Positions 16,920 through 25,268 of a stretch of DNA of 50,200 bases are shown in pieces. The notes under the pieces were generated by a model that had not been told where the DNA came from, made no database searches, and saw nothing but the letters and a program-made list of their open reading frames with translations. This DNA is from an uncultured Pedobacter sp. (GTDB lineage Bacteria; Bacteroidota; Bacteroidia; Sphingobacteriales; Sphingobacteriaceae), in assembly GCA_938008555.1 (NCBI GenBank), contig CALLKE010000055.1:1-50200 (forward strand), read 5' to 3'. How positions within the stretch are numbered: the first letter of the stretch is position 1; each line of letters begins with the position of its first letter. Made by a program: the position numbers and the translations under genes.

Positions 16920-18164
16920 ATGCCCAATATTAAACCTTTCAGGGGGATCCGTCCTTGTCAAGAGTATGTTGATCAGGTAGTTTTACAGATTGAGGATTTA
17001 AGTCTCGACAAGGCCAAAGAAATTCGATCGCATAATCCTTATTCCTATCTAAATATGCTTGTTCCGAAAGTAGAAAATTTATTTTTAAGAGGGTCCAAGC
17101 AAGAAATCGCTTATAAAAGAATCAACGAAAATTTTGAAGACTTTCTTGAGAAAGGAATCTTAATAAAAGATCCCAAACCTGCTATCTACATTTACCAGAT
17201 TTCAAATAATAAAATCAGTCAAACAGGTGTATGGGCCATTACATCAATTGATGATTATTTAAATAATACGATTAAGAAACACGAACTCACACGCCCCGAA
17301 CGAGAAGAGGGTCTTGTTGATTACTTACAGCAAACAGGTATGGATGCAAATCCAGTGCTGATTACTTATTTACCTGTACCGAGTATTCATATGCTCATTT
17401 CAGTTATTACTTTGAAGAAGCCTGAATTATATTTTTTATCAGATGATGTTGTTCATCAGCTTTGGAAAGTAGATGATAAGGATCAATTGGATGAGTTTAT
17501 AAAAGCTTTCGACGCTATTCAGACCTCCTATATTGCCGATGGTCATCATCGGGCAGCAGCAGCTAGTATTCTGGGAATGCAGCAGCGAAGACTAAATGTG
17601 AAACATACCGGCTATGAAGCATATAATTTTTTTAATTCGGTATATATGTCTACTGATCAATTGCAAATTTTCGAATTTAACCGTTTGGTGAAGGACATCG
17701 GAGGTCTTTCTACAACACAGTTTCTAAATCAAATAAGTATCCATTTTGATGTTGAAATTCTTGCGGATACTCAAATGTTTAGACCTCAGCAATTGCATGA
17801 GTTTGGTTTGTACTTGCCGGATAAAAATTGGTACAGATTGCTGGCAAAACCAGAATCTTATGCACGAGGTAGCTTAATGGAGTCTTTGGACGTTAATATT
17901 CTGCAGGAGCGTATACTTTCATCGATTCTACATATTGTGGATCCTCGGACCGATCCACGTTTGAGCTTTGTAGGAGGGATTGTTCCCTTAGAAGTTAGTA
18001 TGCAGCGAGTAGACCAGGGAGATTATGCTGCTTTTTTTACATTATTTCCAATCTCTACACAGCAGCTGATTCAAGTTGCAGATGCAGGAGAAGTAATGCC
18101 ACCAAAATCAACGTGGTTTGAGCCCAAATTTCAAGCTGGTTTGGTGATTTATCAGATAGATTGA
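16920..18164 (+). CDS. DUF1015 family protein
   Basis: This 414-residue protein matches the uncharacterised DUF1015 family (Pfam PF06245), recognised from MPNIKPFRGIRP at the start and SYIADGHHRAAAA near residue 205. A longer frame begins at TTG 16860, but the ATG at 16920 starts exactly at the family's conserved N-terminus. No membrane segment or signal peptide is present. The function is unknown. Its position directly after serC-serA suggests a role in serine or phosphoserine metabolism; an HHR motif after an acidic DG could bind phosphate or metal, which is inference only. Confidence 0.85.
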   Translation: MPNIKPFRGIRPCQEYVDQVVLQIEDLSLDKAKEIRSHNPYSYLNMLVPKVENLFLRGSKQEIAYKRINENFEDFLEKGILIKDPKPAIYIYQISNNKISQTGVWAITSIDDYLNNTIKKHELTRPEREEGLVDYLQQTGMDANPVLITYLPVPSIHMLISVITLKKPELYFLSDDVVHQLWKVDDKDQLDEFIKAFDAIQTSYIADGHHRAAAASILGMQQRRLNVKHTGYEAYNFFNSVYMSTDQLQIFEFNRLVKDIGGLSTTQFLNQISIHFDVEILADTQMFRPQQLHEFGLYLPDKNWYRLLAKPESYARGSLMESLDVNILQERILSSILHIVDPRTDPRLSFVGGIVPLEVSMQRVDQGDYAAFFTLFPISTQQLIQVADAGEVMPPKSTWFEPKFQAGLVIYQID

Positions 18165-18249
18165 TCGCAAAGAAAATAAAAAGGCTATGAAGCTTAGTTG
18201 ATAGTGGCTTCATAACTATTAAAAATTAAAACTGAAATATTTACGATAC

Positions 18250-18681
18250 ATGAATAAAATAAGAATTGCCATTGGGGCAGACCATGCAGGTTTTGAATAC
18301 AAACAATCGTTAATTAGCTTTCTTGATCCCTATCAAATGAAAGATTATGGTACTTATAGTAAAGAGGCTGTCGACTATCCTGATTTTGCACATCCTGTTG
18401 CTTTAGCGGTGGAAGAAAAAGAATGTGAACTTGGAATATTGATTTGTGGGAGTGCAAATGGAGTGGCTATCACTGCGAATAAACATGCAGGTATCCGAGC
18501 AGCTATTTGCTGGACGGAGGAGTTAGCACAGCTTGCCCGCTCTCATAATGATGCTAATATTTTATGTATTCCTGCTCGTTTTGTATCGTTGGATTTGGCA
18601 AAAAAAATGACCCGAAAATTCTTAGATACAGTTTTTGAAGGAGGCAAGCATGCGACGCGTGTTAGCAAAATAAACTGCTAA
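18250..18681 (+). CDS. rpiB: ribose-5-phosphate isomerase B
   Basis: RpiB interconverts ribose 5-phosphate and ribulose 5-phosphate in the pentose phosphate pathway. The 143-residue protein has IGADHAGFEYK at the N-terminus and the active-site Cys in LICGSANGVAITANK, both diagnostic of the RpiB/LacAB family. SHNDANILCIPARF follows. Length is normal. It stands 85 bases after the DUF1015 gene and 62 bases before the M28 peptidase gene; whether it shares a transcript with either is unclear. Confidence 0.95.
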   Translation: MNKIRIAIGADHAGFEYKQSLISFLDPYQMKDYGTYSKEAVDYPDFAHPVALAVEEKECELGILICGSANGVAITANKHAGIRAAICWTEELAQLARSHNDANILCIPARFVSLDLAKKMTRKFLDTVFEGGKHATRVSKINC

Positions 18682-18743
18682 TAAACCTTTTTAGACTTTT
18701 TGTTTGAGATAAATCTGGCTTTTCATCTGATATTAAATACACC

Positions 18744-19748
18744 ATGAGAAAATTTTTGCTTTTAACATCTGTACTTCTTTTTTCGGTTCGCACCTTTGCT
18801 CAAGACACCGTTGCGCAGAAATATGCCAGATACATTACTCCTGATGATGCGCGCAAGCATTTAACCATTATAGCCTCCGACGCATTTGAAGGTCGTGAGA
18901 CAGGAAAGCCGGGAGCAAAAAAAGCAGCCGACTATATTGCTGCAGAGTTTGCAAAATTGGGCCTCGTTGCTCCTGTTGCTGGATCCTATTTTCAAAATGT
19001 GCCACTAAAAGACCCGTCTTTAAAAGCAGTAAATGTGATGGGGTATTTAGAGGGTACAGATTTAAAGAATGAAGTGCTAGTTTTTTCAGCTCATTATGAT
19101 CACATCGGTTTGAATGCGAAAGGGCCTGATCGAATCAATAATGGTGCAGATGATGATGGATCAGGTACAACAGCCATTTTAGAAATTGCAAGAGCATATA
19201 CACAAGCCAAAAAAGATGGAAAGGGGCCTCGAAGAAGTATTTTGTTTTTGACAGTAGTGGGCGAAGAAAAAGGACTGTTAGGCTCTGAATGGTATTCAGA
19301 TCATCCGGTGTTTCCATTGGAAAATACAATTGCTGATCTGAATATCGATATGATTGGTAGGGTGGATCCTTCGCATCAAGACAAACCGAATTATTGCTAC
19401 CTCATTGGTTCTGATAAACTAAGTACCGAGCTGCATAAAATCAGTGAGCATGCAAATGCTACTTACACCAAAATGAATCTTGACTATAAGTATAATGATC
19501 CGAATGATCCGGAACGGATTTATTACCGATCAGATCATTACAACTTTGCGAAACATAATATTCCTATCATTTTCTACTTCAACGGCGTACATGCAGATTA
19601 TCACAAGCCAAGTGATGAAGTGAGCAAAATTCGATTCGATTTGCTCGTGAAGCGTGCTCAGCTAGTTTTTTATACTGGATGGGGTCTGGTTAATCGCGAT
19701 AAACGACCAGTAGTTGATGTGGTCAACGATATGCCAGGTCCTCGATAA
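18744..19748 (+). CDS. exported M28-family zinc peptidase
   Basis: This is a 334-residue protein with signal peptide MRKFLLLTSVLLFSVRTFA (cleavage near 19-20). The catalytic domain has the full set of M28 dizinc ligands: His in FSAHYDHIG near 115, Asp in GADDDGSGT, Glu-Glu in VVGEEKGLLGS, Asp in NIDMIGR and a late His in FNGVHADYHKPSDE. Members are aminopeptidases or carboxypeptidases acting on exported peptides, probably in the periplasm. The specificity is unknown. The gene ends at a strong bidirectional terminator shared with pgi. Confidence 0.9.
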   Translation: MRKFLLLTSVLLFSVRTFAQDTVAQKYARYITPDDARKHLTIIASDAFEGRETGKPGAKKAADYIAAEFAKLGLVAPVAGSYFQNVPLKDPSLKAVNVMGYLEGTDLKNEVLVFSAHYDHIGLNAKGPDRINNGADDDGSGTTAILEIARAYTQAKKDGKGPRRSILFLTVVGEEKGLLGSEWYSDHPVFPLENTIADLNIDMIGRVDPSHQDKPNYCYLIGSDKLSTELHKISEHANATYTKMNLDYKYNDPNDPERIYYRSDHYNFAKHNIPIIFYFNGVHADYHKPSDEVSKIRFDLLVKRAQLVFYTGWGLVNRDKRPVVDVVNDMPGPR

Positions 19749-19762
19749 CAAAGTCTTAAAAT

Positions 19763-19802
19763 ATCTCTAGCCCTCTTCTTTTGAAAGAAGGGGGCTAGAG
19801 AT
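19763..19802. terminator. bidirectional terminator between M28 gene and pgi
   Basis: A long hairpin has arms ATCTCTAGCCC (19763-19773) and GGGCTAGAGAT (19792-19802). A G-T pair and CTTCTTT/AAAGAAG (19775-19781 and 19784-19790) extend the stem inward. A-runs on one side and T-runs on the other allow it to serve both convergent genes. It ends two bases before the pgi stop codon. Confidence 0.85.
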
Positions 19803-19803
19803 T

Positions 19804-21450
19804 TTATCGCCATTTTTTATACTGATTAATTAATCCATTTGTGGATGTGTCATGTGTTAAGATGGGTTGATCATTCGCTAGCTCAGGTAATATCTGATTA
19901 GCTAACTGTTTGCCCAGTTCAACACCCCATTGATCAAAACTAAAGATGTTCCAAATAACTCCCTGAACAAATATTTTGTGTTCATACATCGCAATGAGCG
20001 AACCTAAAACCTGGGGTGTAATCTTTTTCACGAGAATAGAGTTGGTGGGTCGATTGCCACTAAATACTTTGAATGGTTTTAGATGGGCTATTTCGTTAGG
20101 ATTTTTTCCAGCTTTTTGCAGTTCCGAAGCTACTTCTTCTTCCGTCTTTCCATTCATTAAAGCCTCTGTTTGTGCAAAAAAATTGGATAGTAAGATCTCA
20201 TGATGATTGCCAATAGGGTTATGGCTTTGTGCTGGAGCAATAAAATCGCATGGAATTAGCTTAGTGCCTTGATGTATCAATTGATAAAAAGCATGTTGGC
20301 CATTGGTGCCCGGCTCGCCCCAGATAATGGGCCCTGTTTGATAGTCGACCTTATTCCCATTTCGGTCGGTTGATTTGCCATTGCTTTCCATGTCGGCTTG
20401 CTGAAAATAGGCTGCAAAGCGATGCATGTATTGATCATAAGGCAAAATCGCATGACTAGCTGCATCCCAGAAGTTGACATACCAAATGCCTAATAGACCC
20501 ATCATGACGGGGATGTTATTTTCAAAACTGCTCTCCTGGAAATGCTTATCCATTTGATTTGCACCATGAAGCAATTCACGGAAATGCTTAAAACCGATTC
20601 CGCAAGCGATACTCAATCCAATGGCACCCCATAGTGAGTATCGTCCGCCAACCCAATCCCAAAAACCAAACATATTGTCGGTATCAATACCAAATGCTGA
20701 AACACCTGCTGCATTGGTCGATATTGCTACGAAGTGTTTAGCTATCCCCGACGTAGAACCGCCATTTTCTAAAAACCAATTACGTGCTGAAAAAGCATTG
20801 GTCATGGTTTCCTGCGTGGTAAATGTTTTGGAAGCAATCATGAACAAGGTCGTTTCTGGATCTACTTGTTTGAGGGTTTCTACGAGATGAGTGCCATCAA
20901 TATTTGATACGAAGTGAAGTTTCAAATGATTGCCATACGCTTTGAGTGCTTCTGTTACCATTACTGGTCCTAAATCAGAACCCCCAATACCAATATTCAC
21001 AATATGTGCAATAGGTTTACCAGTGTGTCCCTTCCAAGTTCCAGAAATGATTTGGTTTGAGAACACCTCCATACGATCCAAAACATGGTGTATGTCTGGT
21101 AAAATATCTTTTCCATCCACAATTAAACCAGCTTTCTCAGGTTTGCGTAATGCTGTATGTAGTACTGCTCGGTCTTCTGTCTTGTTGATTTTTTCACCAC
21201 TAAACAGAGCTTGTATGGCATCTTTTAGTTTACACTCATTTGCTAAATCAATCAGAAGTGATCGTGTGGTTTTGTTGATGATATTCTTTGAATAATCGAC
21301 AAGAATGTCTCCATATTGAATGGAAAATTGGTGAAATCGATCAGAAGACTGTGCAAATAAATCACGTAAGTGCGTATGCTTAATATCGTTGTGATGATTC
21401 TTTAAATCACGATATGTTTTTGTTTTTGTAAACTCGGTTGTGGGGAACAT
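19804..21450 (-). CDS. pgi: glucose-6-phosphate isomerase
   Basis: Pgi interconverts glucose 6-phosphate and fructose 6-phosphate in glycolysis and gluconeogenesis. The 548-residue length and motifs are of the E. coli type: NIGIGGSDLGPVMV, KTFTTQETMTNA, and the active-site region GEPGTNGQHAFYQLIHQGT with catalytic Glu and His. The active-site Lys is in the last helix (FDQWGVELGKQLA). It is on the same strand as, and 142 bases after, aroB. That gap holds no clear promoter. It shares the strong hairpin at its 3' end with the convergent M28 gene. Confidence 0.97.
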   Translation of the reverse strand: MFPTTEFTKTKTYRDLKNHHNDIKHTHLRDLFAQSSDRFHQFSIQYGDILVDYSKNIINKTTRSLLIDLANECKLKDAIQALFSGEKINKTEDRAVLHTALRKPEKAGLIVDGKDILPDIHHVLDRMEVFSNQIISGTWKGHTGKPIAHIVNIGIGGSDLGPVMVTEALKAYGNHLKLHFVSNIDGTHLVETLKQVDPETTLFMIASKTFTTQETMTNAFSARNWFLENGGSTSGIAKHFVAISTNAAGVSAFGIDTDNMFGFWDWVGGRYSLWGAIGLSIACGIGFKHFRELLHGANQMDKHFQESSFENNIPVMMGLLGIWYVNFWDAASHAILPYDQYMHRFAAYFQQADMESNGKSTDRNGNKVDYQTGPIIWGEPGTNGQHAFYQLIHQGTKLIPCDFIAPAQSHNPIGNHHEILLSNFFAQTEALMNGKTEEEVASELQKAGKNPNEIAHLKPFKVFSGNRPTNSILVKKITPQVLGSLIAMYEHKIFVQGVIWNIFSFDQWGVELGKQLANQILPELANDQPILTHDTSTNGLINQYKKWR

Positions 21451-21592
21451 CTTTTGTCGTGTTAGGTAAGTGATATAGCGGTTTGTTTAGCCAGCTGTTT
21501 TTGTTTTCCTCTTCAATGATTCTACGGATTAACCAAATGAAAGGACAATGTCTGGGCTGTCTCGTAAAAGCTTGAAATGCGAAGGTGCTAAT

Positions 21593-22651
21593 TCATTGTT
21601 TGAAATAATACATCAAACTTTCTTGAATCTCCTCTTCTGAGCAGTAATGATCAGTACTACACTGTCCAATTTTACTGAGTAAAGAACAATTGATGTGATC
21701 TAGAGTATTCTTCTTGTCGTTTCTCATGAGCTCGATTAAAGTCGGAAATGCAGATTCATCCAAATCATATTTTGGATAAAGGGAAAGAATAGTTTGTTCA
21801 ATTTCAATAAAATCATTTTTGCTTAATCCATTTTTCTGTATCGAAAGATAGCCTTCGCATATAAATCCAATTGCGATTGCTTCACCGTGGAGCAAAGGGC
21901 TAGGGTCGTTCGTTAGAGAATAGCTTTCAACGGCGTGTCCTATTGTGTGTCCAAAGTTTAAGATTTTACGCAGGCCTTTTTCAAATGGATCAGCTTTTAT
22001 CACTTCATTTTTAATCTCGACAGATCGGTGAATGATTTCAGGACTGACTTGATGTGCTTGTACTTGTTTTACTTGCTTGAAAAAAGGCGCATCGTAAATA
22101 AGCCCATGCTTGATAATTTCGGCAAAACCAGCACGTAATTGTCGCTGATCAAGTGTTTCTAAAAATTCAGGAATTATAAATATGGCTTTTGGTTGGGTAA
22201 ATGTGCCAATGATATTTTTGATATGGTCCAGGTCAATTCCTGATTTTCCGCCAATAGATGCATCCACTTGAGCGAGTAGTGTTGTTGGTAAGTGTACAAA
22301 ATCGATTCCACGTTTGTATGTAGATGCTGCAAAGCTACCCATGTCAGTAACAACGCCACCGCCTAAATTGATCAGTAAGGAACTCCGATCAGCTCCAAAG
22401 TCGAGCAAGGTTTTCCAGATGCCAATGCAAAAATCGATGTTTTTGTTTTCCTCGCCGGGATCAATTTCAATGACGTCAAAACTGACTAAATCTGTTAGTG
22501 CATTTTGTAAGGTTGGTAAGCAGTACCGCTCGGTATTAGAGTCGACTAAAACAAATACTTTGGAATATGAATTTTTAGAAAGAAAATTTTGTAGCTCCGA
22601 AAGACTGTCTTCGAAAAATATAGGATAATGCGGACTTTGAATGATGTTCAT
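21593..22651 (-). CDS. aroB: 3-dehydroquinate synthase
   Basis: AroB converts DAHP to 3-dehydroquinate, the second step of the shikimate pathway, with NAD and a metal ion. The 352-residue protein has the NAD-site motif NLGGGVVTDMGSFAAS, the substrate-binding stretch THLPTTLLAQVDASIGGKSG-like region, and metal ligands in NFGHTIGHAVES and LLHGEAIAIGF. The start ATG overlaps the stop of the S4-domain gene by four bases (ATGA), so the two are translationally coupled. pgi follows on the same strand. Confidence 0.96.
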   Translation of the reverse strand: MNIIQSPHYPIFFEDSLSELQNFLSKNSYSKVFVLVDSNTERYCLPTLQNALTDLVSFDVIEIDPGEENKNIDFCIGIWKTLLDFGADRSSLLINLGGGVVTDMGSFAASTYKRGIDFVHLPTTLLAQVDASIGGKSGIDLDHIKNIIGTFTQPKAIFIIPEFLETLDQRQLRAGFAEIIKHGLIYDAPFFKQVKQVQAHQVSPEIIHRSVEIKNEVIKADPFEKGLRKILNFGHTIGHAVESYSLTNDPSPLLHGEAIAIGFICEGYLSIQKNGLSKNDFIEIEQTILSLYPKYDLDESAFPTLIELMRNDKKNTLDHINCSLLSKIGQCSTDHYCSEEEIQESLMYYFKQ

Positions 22652-22854
22652 TTTACAGAAATTATTTTGCCCTTATATTCAATAATATCGCCACGTCTAA
22701 CTTTAAGGCGCTTACGATAGTCTATTTTGCCATTGTACTTGACCTGGCCGTCAGTAACGGCTAGTTGAGCCTCGCCACCTGTTTGCACTAAATTAGTGGC
22801 CTTGAGCAATTGTATAAGGGGGATAAATTCTCCGTTTAATGTAAAATTTAGCAT
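22648..22854 (-). CDS. small S4-domain RNA-binding protein
   Basis: This is a 68-residue protein made of little more than one S4 RNA-binding domain (LLKATNLVQTGGEAQLAV, then VRRGDIIEYKGK). It resembles the small YbcJ/YaaA-like group, whose members are thought to bind RNA but mostly lack an assigned role. It overlaps aroB by four bases (ATGA). A TAAATTTG promoter box sits only four bases before its ATG, so the transcript should have almost no leader. It is divergent from the proline dehydrogenase gene across 62 bases. Confidence 0.85.
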   Translation of the reverse strand: MLNFTLNGEFIPLIQLLKATNLVQTGGEAQLAVTDGQVKYNGKIDYRKRLKVRRGDIIEYKGKIISVK

Positions 22855-22858
22855 GCGC

Positions 22859-22866
22859 CAAATTTA
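22859..22866 (-). promoter_or_regulatory. -7 promoter box for S4-aroB unit
   Basis: Minus-strand 22866-22859 reads TAAATTTG, an exact TAnnTTTG match with four bases between it and the ATG at 22854. Initiation would fall at or next to the start codon, a leaderless arrangement. Confidence 0.5.
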
Positions 22867-22903
22867 CACAAATGGATTTTGTATGTTAATCACATACGAA
22901 TTT

Positions 22904-22911
22904 TATCTTTG
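22904..22911 (+). promoter_or_regulatory. Bacteroidetes promoter for proline dehydrogenase
   Basis: TATCTTTG is an exact -7 match and a TTTG lies at 22878-22881, 22 bases upstream, close to the usual 19-21-base spacing. Only five bases separate the box from the ATG at 22917, so the mRNA is probably leaderless. This is the best complete promoter in the window. Confidence 0.7.
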
Positions 22912-22916
22912 TACCT

Positions 22917-24116
22917 ATGCAAAATATAAAAACACATTCATCTTCACGTATACCTCTATCATTTGAGAACACAGAAATTGCGTTTAAGCATCAAAGCGAT
23001 GCTGATCTTCAGCGGGCGTATTGGCTATTCAAAATAATAAACGTTAATTTTTTGGCTAAGGTTGGCCCTTCAATAACCACTTTTGCGATAAAAATAGGCT
23101 TACCTATTCAATCTTTGATCAAATCAACCATCTTCCGTCATTTTTGTGGTGGCGAAACCATTCACGAATGTGAAGCGGTGATTGATACGTTGGCTAAGGG
23201 AGGAGTTGGTACTATCTTAGATTATTCTGTGGAAGGAGAAGAAGATGAGTCCGTTTTTGATGCTACTTGTGAGGAAATTATTCGAACTATTGAACGTGCG
23301 GACGGTGATCAGCGAATTCCACTCACAGTATTTAAAGTGACAGGCTTAGGACGATTTGGTTTATTAGAAAAAATAGATGCAGGTCAAACACTATCTGCCT
23401 CCGAAAAAGTAGAATTCGAGAAACTAAATAATCGTGTGGATCGTATTTGTAAGAAGGGGTACGATGTCGGAGTTCCTGTGATGATTGATGCTGAGGAGAC
23501 ATGGATACAAGCTACAATTGATGACTTGGCCATTAAAATGATGCGTAAGTATAATCGTGAGAAGCCTGTTATTTTTAACACCTATCAATTGTATCGTCAT
23601 GATAAATTGGCTTCACTGAAGAAAGATATCTCATTGGCGCAGACTAATGGGTTTATTTTAGGAGCTAAGCTTGTGCGTGGGGCGTATCTTGAAAAAGAGT
23701 GCAAGCGTGCCCAAGAGCTAGGTTATCCATCTCCCATACAGCCCAATAAGCAGGCTACTGATCAAGCTTATGATGAGGCGGTGCAGTGTTGTGTGAACAA
23801 TATTGCTTCGGTGGGTTTTGTGGCTGGTACACACAATGAGGCGAGTTGTAAACTCTTGGCTGAACTTTTAAATGAGCATGGAATTGAACATAATCATCCA
23901 CGCATCTATTTTTCTCAACTCTTGGGGATGAGTGATAATCTAAGCTTTAATTTAGCAGACGCTGGTTATAATGTTGCTAAATATGTTCCTTATGGTCCAG
24001 TGAAGGCTGTTCTTCCTTATTTATTTCGTCGAGCACAAGAGAATACCTCTATTGCAGGGCAAATGGGTCGTGAACTAAAACTGATCATACAAGAGCGGAA
24101 ACGACGAAAGTTATAG
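22917..24116 (+). CDS. proline dehydrogenase (PRODH)
   Basis: This 399-residue flavoenzyme oxidises proline to pyrroline-5-carboxylate, the first step of proline catabolism. It is the single-domain form found in many Bacteroidetes, without the P5C dehydrogenase domain of PutA. Motifs include LTVFKVTGLGRFGLLEK, the barrel strand with PVMIDAEETWIQ, AKLVRGAYLEKE for FAD and substrate binding, and VAGTHNEASC. The C-terminal LFRRAQENTSIAGQMGREL carries the arginine pair that binds the substrate carboxylate. A good promoter precedes it with nearly no leader, and a 23-bp perfect hairpin ends it. Confidence 0.92.
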   Translation: MQNIKTHSSSRIPLSFENTEIAFKHQSDADLQRAYWLFKIINVNFLAKVGPSITTFAIKIGLPIQSLIKSTIFRHFCGGETIHECEAVIDTLAKGGVGTILDYSVEGEEDESVFDATCEEIIRTIERADGDQRIPLTVFKVTGLGRFGLLEKIDAGQTLSASEKVEFEKLNNRVDRICKKGYDVGVPVMIDAEETWIQATIDDLAIKMMRKYNREKPVIFNTYQLYRHDKLASLKKDISLAQTNGFILGAKLVRGAYLEKECKRAQELGYPSPIQPNKQATDQAYDEAVQCCVNNIASVGFVAGTHNEASCKLLAELLNEHGIEHNHPRIYFSQLLGMSDNLSFNLADAGYNVAKYVPYGPVKAVLPYLFRRAQENTSIAGQMGRELKLIIQERKRRKL

Positions 24117-24166
24117 CAATATGAAGTGATTCATACATACGGATCATTTTGTTCAGAGTGATGATC

Positions 24167-24218
24167 TCAGAGCCAGTCTAAAATTTATTCTACAAAATAA
24201 ATTTTAGACTGGCTCTGA
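24167..24218. terminator. 23-bp perfect hairpin between convergent genes
   Basis: The left arm at 24167-24189 and the right arm at 24196-24218 are perfectly complementary over 23 bp with the six-base loop CTACAA. The outer half is G/C-containing (CAGAGCCAGTC) and the inner half is AT-only. T-rich sequence follows on both strands, fitting a bidirectional terminator for the PRODH gene and the minus-strand gene at 24252. Confidence 0.85.
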
Positions 24219-24251
24219 TTTTATGCTGGGAATTCCTGATAGTATTTTAAT

Positions 24252-25187
24252 TTATGGCTTTCCTGGAGGTTTGGACCATCTTCGAGCGCCTTGACGCTTG
24301 AATGGGGATGCGCTAAGATTATTGTCGGGAGGTAGTGGTGCCGGACGTGCTGGAGCTACTCTTGCCTGTGGTGGAGGTGGTGCAGGCCGGTGTGCGGCTT
24401 GAGATGGTGGTAGTGGTGCTGGTCGAGGTGACCAAGCCGACATAGGTGAAGGATCACTTATAGGATATATTGCTTGTGTATTGTGAGCTAGCGTAGCGAT
24501 TGATATATCATCATAATCGTCATCATCACAATTTTTAGACTCTGTAAAACAAGGGTTCCGTTTCAATAATTCCACTAGTCGAGCTGGCGTGGCTTTTGTA
24601 TCGCGTATTTTTCCTAATATCTGTGTGCTATCCAGGCTAAGCGCTACGCAAGCATATTGAACAACAAAAGTGATGAATCGGGTACAAAATGTAGTGAACT
24701 GAGGATCTTTTCGTAAAAAACCTGCCATTTCACTTTCTAGCTCTGCTGCATTTCTAGGAGGTTTTTTGTTTTTAGAAAGCAAGGTCTTTGCAAGAATATT
24801 AAAATAGATTTTTCTATCAGTACCCTGTAGAGCATATGGAATGTTGGTTTTCTCATACATCATATGAGCGACTTCTGCTATTTGTTGCGCTAAATGTGAA
24901 TAATTGCTCTTGAGGCGAAATATCCGATAATCCTCCTCTTCATCGAAATAAGAATAGATACTAGTCGATTTTAGACCATCTTCTCCGCCAGAGGAGTGAA
25001 TGATTGATTTAGAATCTAAGCCAATGATTCCCCCATGTACAAAGTTTGAATATTGTATACTCCCTGTTAATTTTTGACCAAATCTAATTTTACGATGATC
25101 AACTGTATCATGAACTATAAATATGTCTCCTGGGCGTAATTGACTAGAACTGATAGTTGGAGACTTCCGTTTAAATGGATTTTTCAT
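24252..25187 (-). CDS. permuted papain-fold (YiiX-like) protein with proline-rich tail
   Basis: This 311-residue protein matches the permuted NlpC/P60 (YaeF/YiiX, C92-like) fold: LRPGDIFIVHD at 17-27, His51 in SNFVHGGIIG and Cys168 in FTTFCTRFITF are the candidate catalytic pair. Residues 221-227 are acidic (DDDDYDD). The last 60 residues are proline-rich and contain three R-x-x-P-x-x-P motifs: RPAPLPP at 255-261, RPAPPPP at 267-273 and RPAPLPP at 281-287. There is no signal peptide; the N-terminus is basic. Relatives act on peptides, amides or lipids. The gene follows thrC by 81 bases but looks unrelated to threonine synthesis. The role is unknown; an exported effector is one possibility. 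Confidence 0.75.
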   Translation of the reverse strand: MKNPFKRKSPTISSSQLRPGDIFIVHDTVDHRKIRFGQKLTGSIQYSNFVHGGIIGLDSKSIIHSSGGEDGLKSTSIYSYFDEEEDYRIFRLKSNYSHLAQQIAEVAHMMYEKTNIPYALQGTDRKIYFNILAKTLLSKNKKPPRNAAELESEMAGFLRKDPQFTTFCTRFITFVVQYACVALSLDSTQILGKIRDTKATPARLVELLKRNPCFTESKNCDDDDYDDISIATLAHNTQAIYPISDPSPMSAWSPRPAPLPPSQAAHRPAPPPPQARVAPARPAPLPPDNNLSASPFKRQGARRWSKPPGKP

Positions 25188-25268
25188 ATGATCTATTATT
25201 TGAATAAAAAATAGATTAATATGAATTTAATAAAAATTAAGAACTTGTGCAACTAATATTTGCTAGCA

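Noticed and set aside
19976..21295. Plus-strand open frames of 75 to 121 codons opposite pgi
   Set aside because: They are antisense to a well-conserved gene and show no protein-like composition or motifs.
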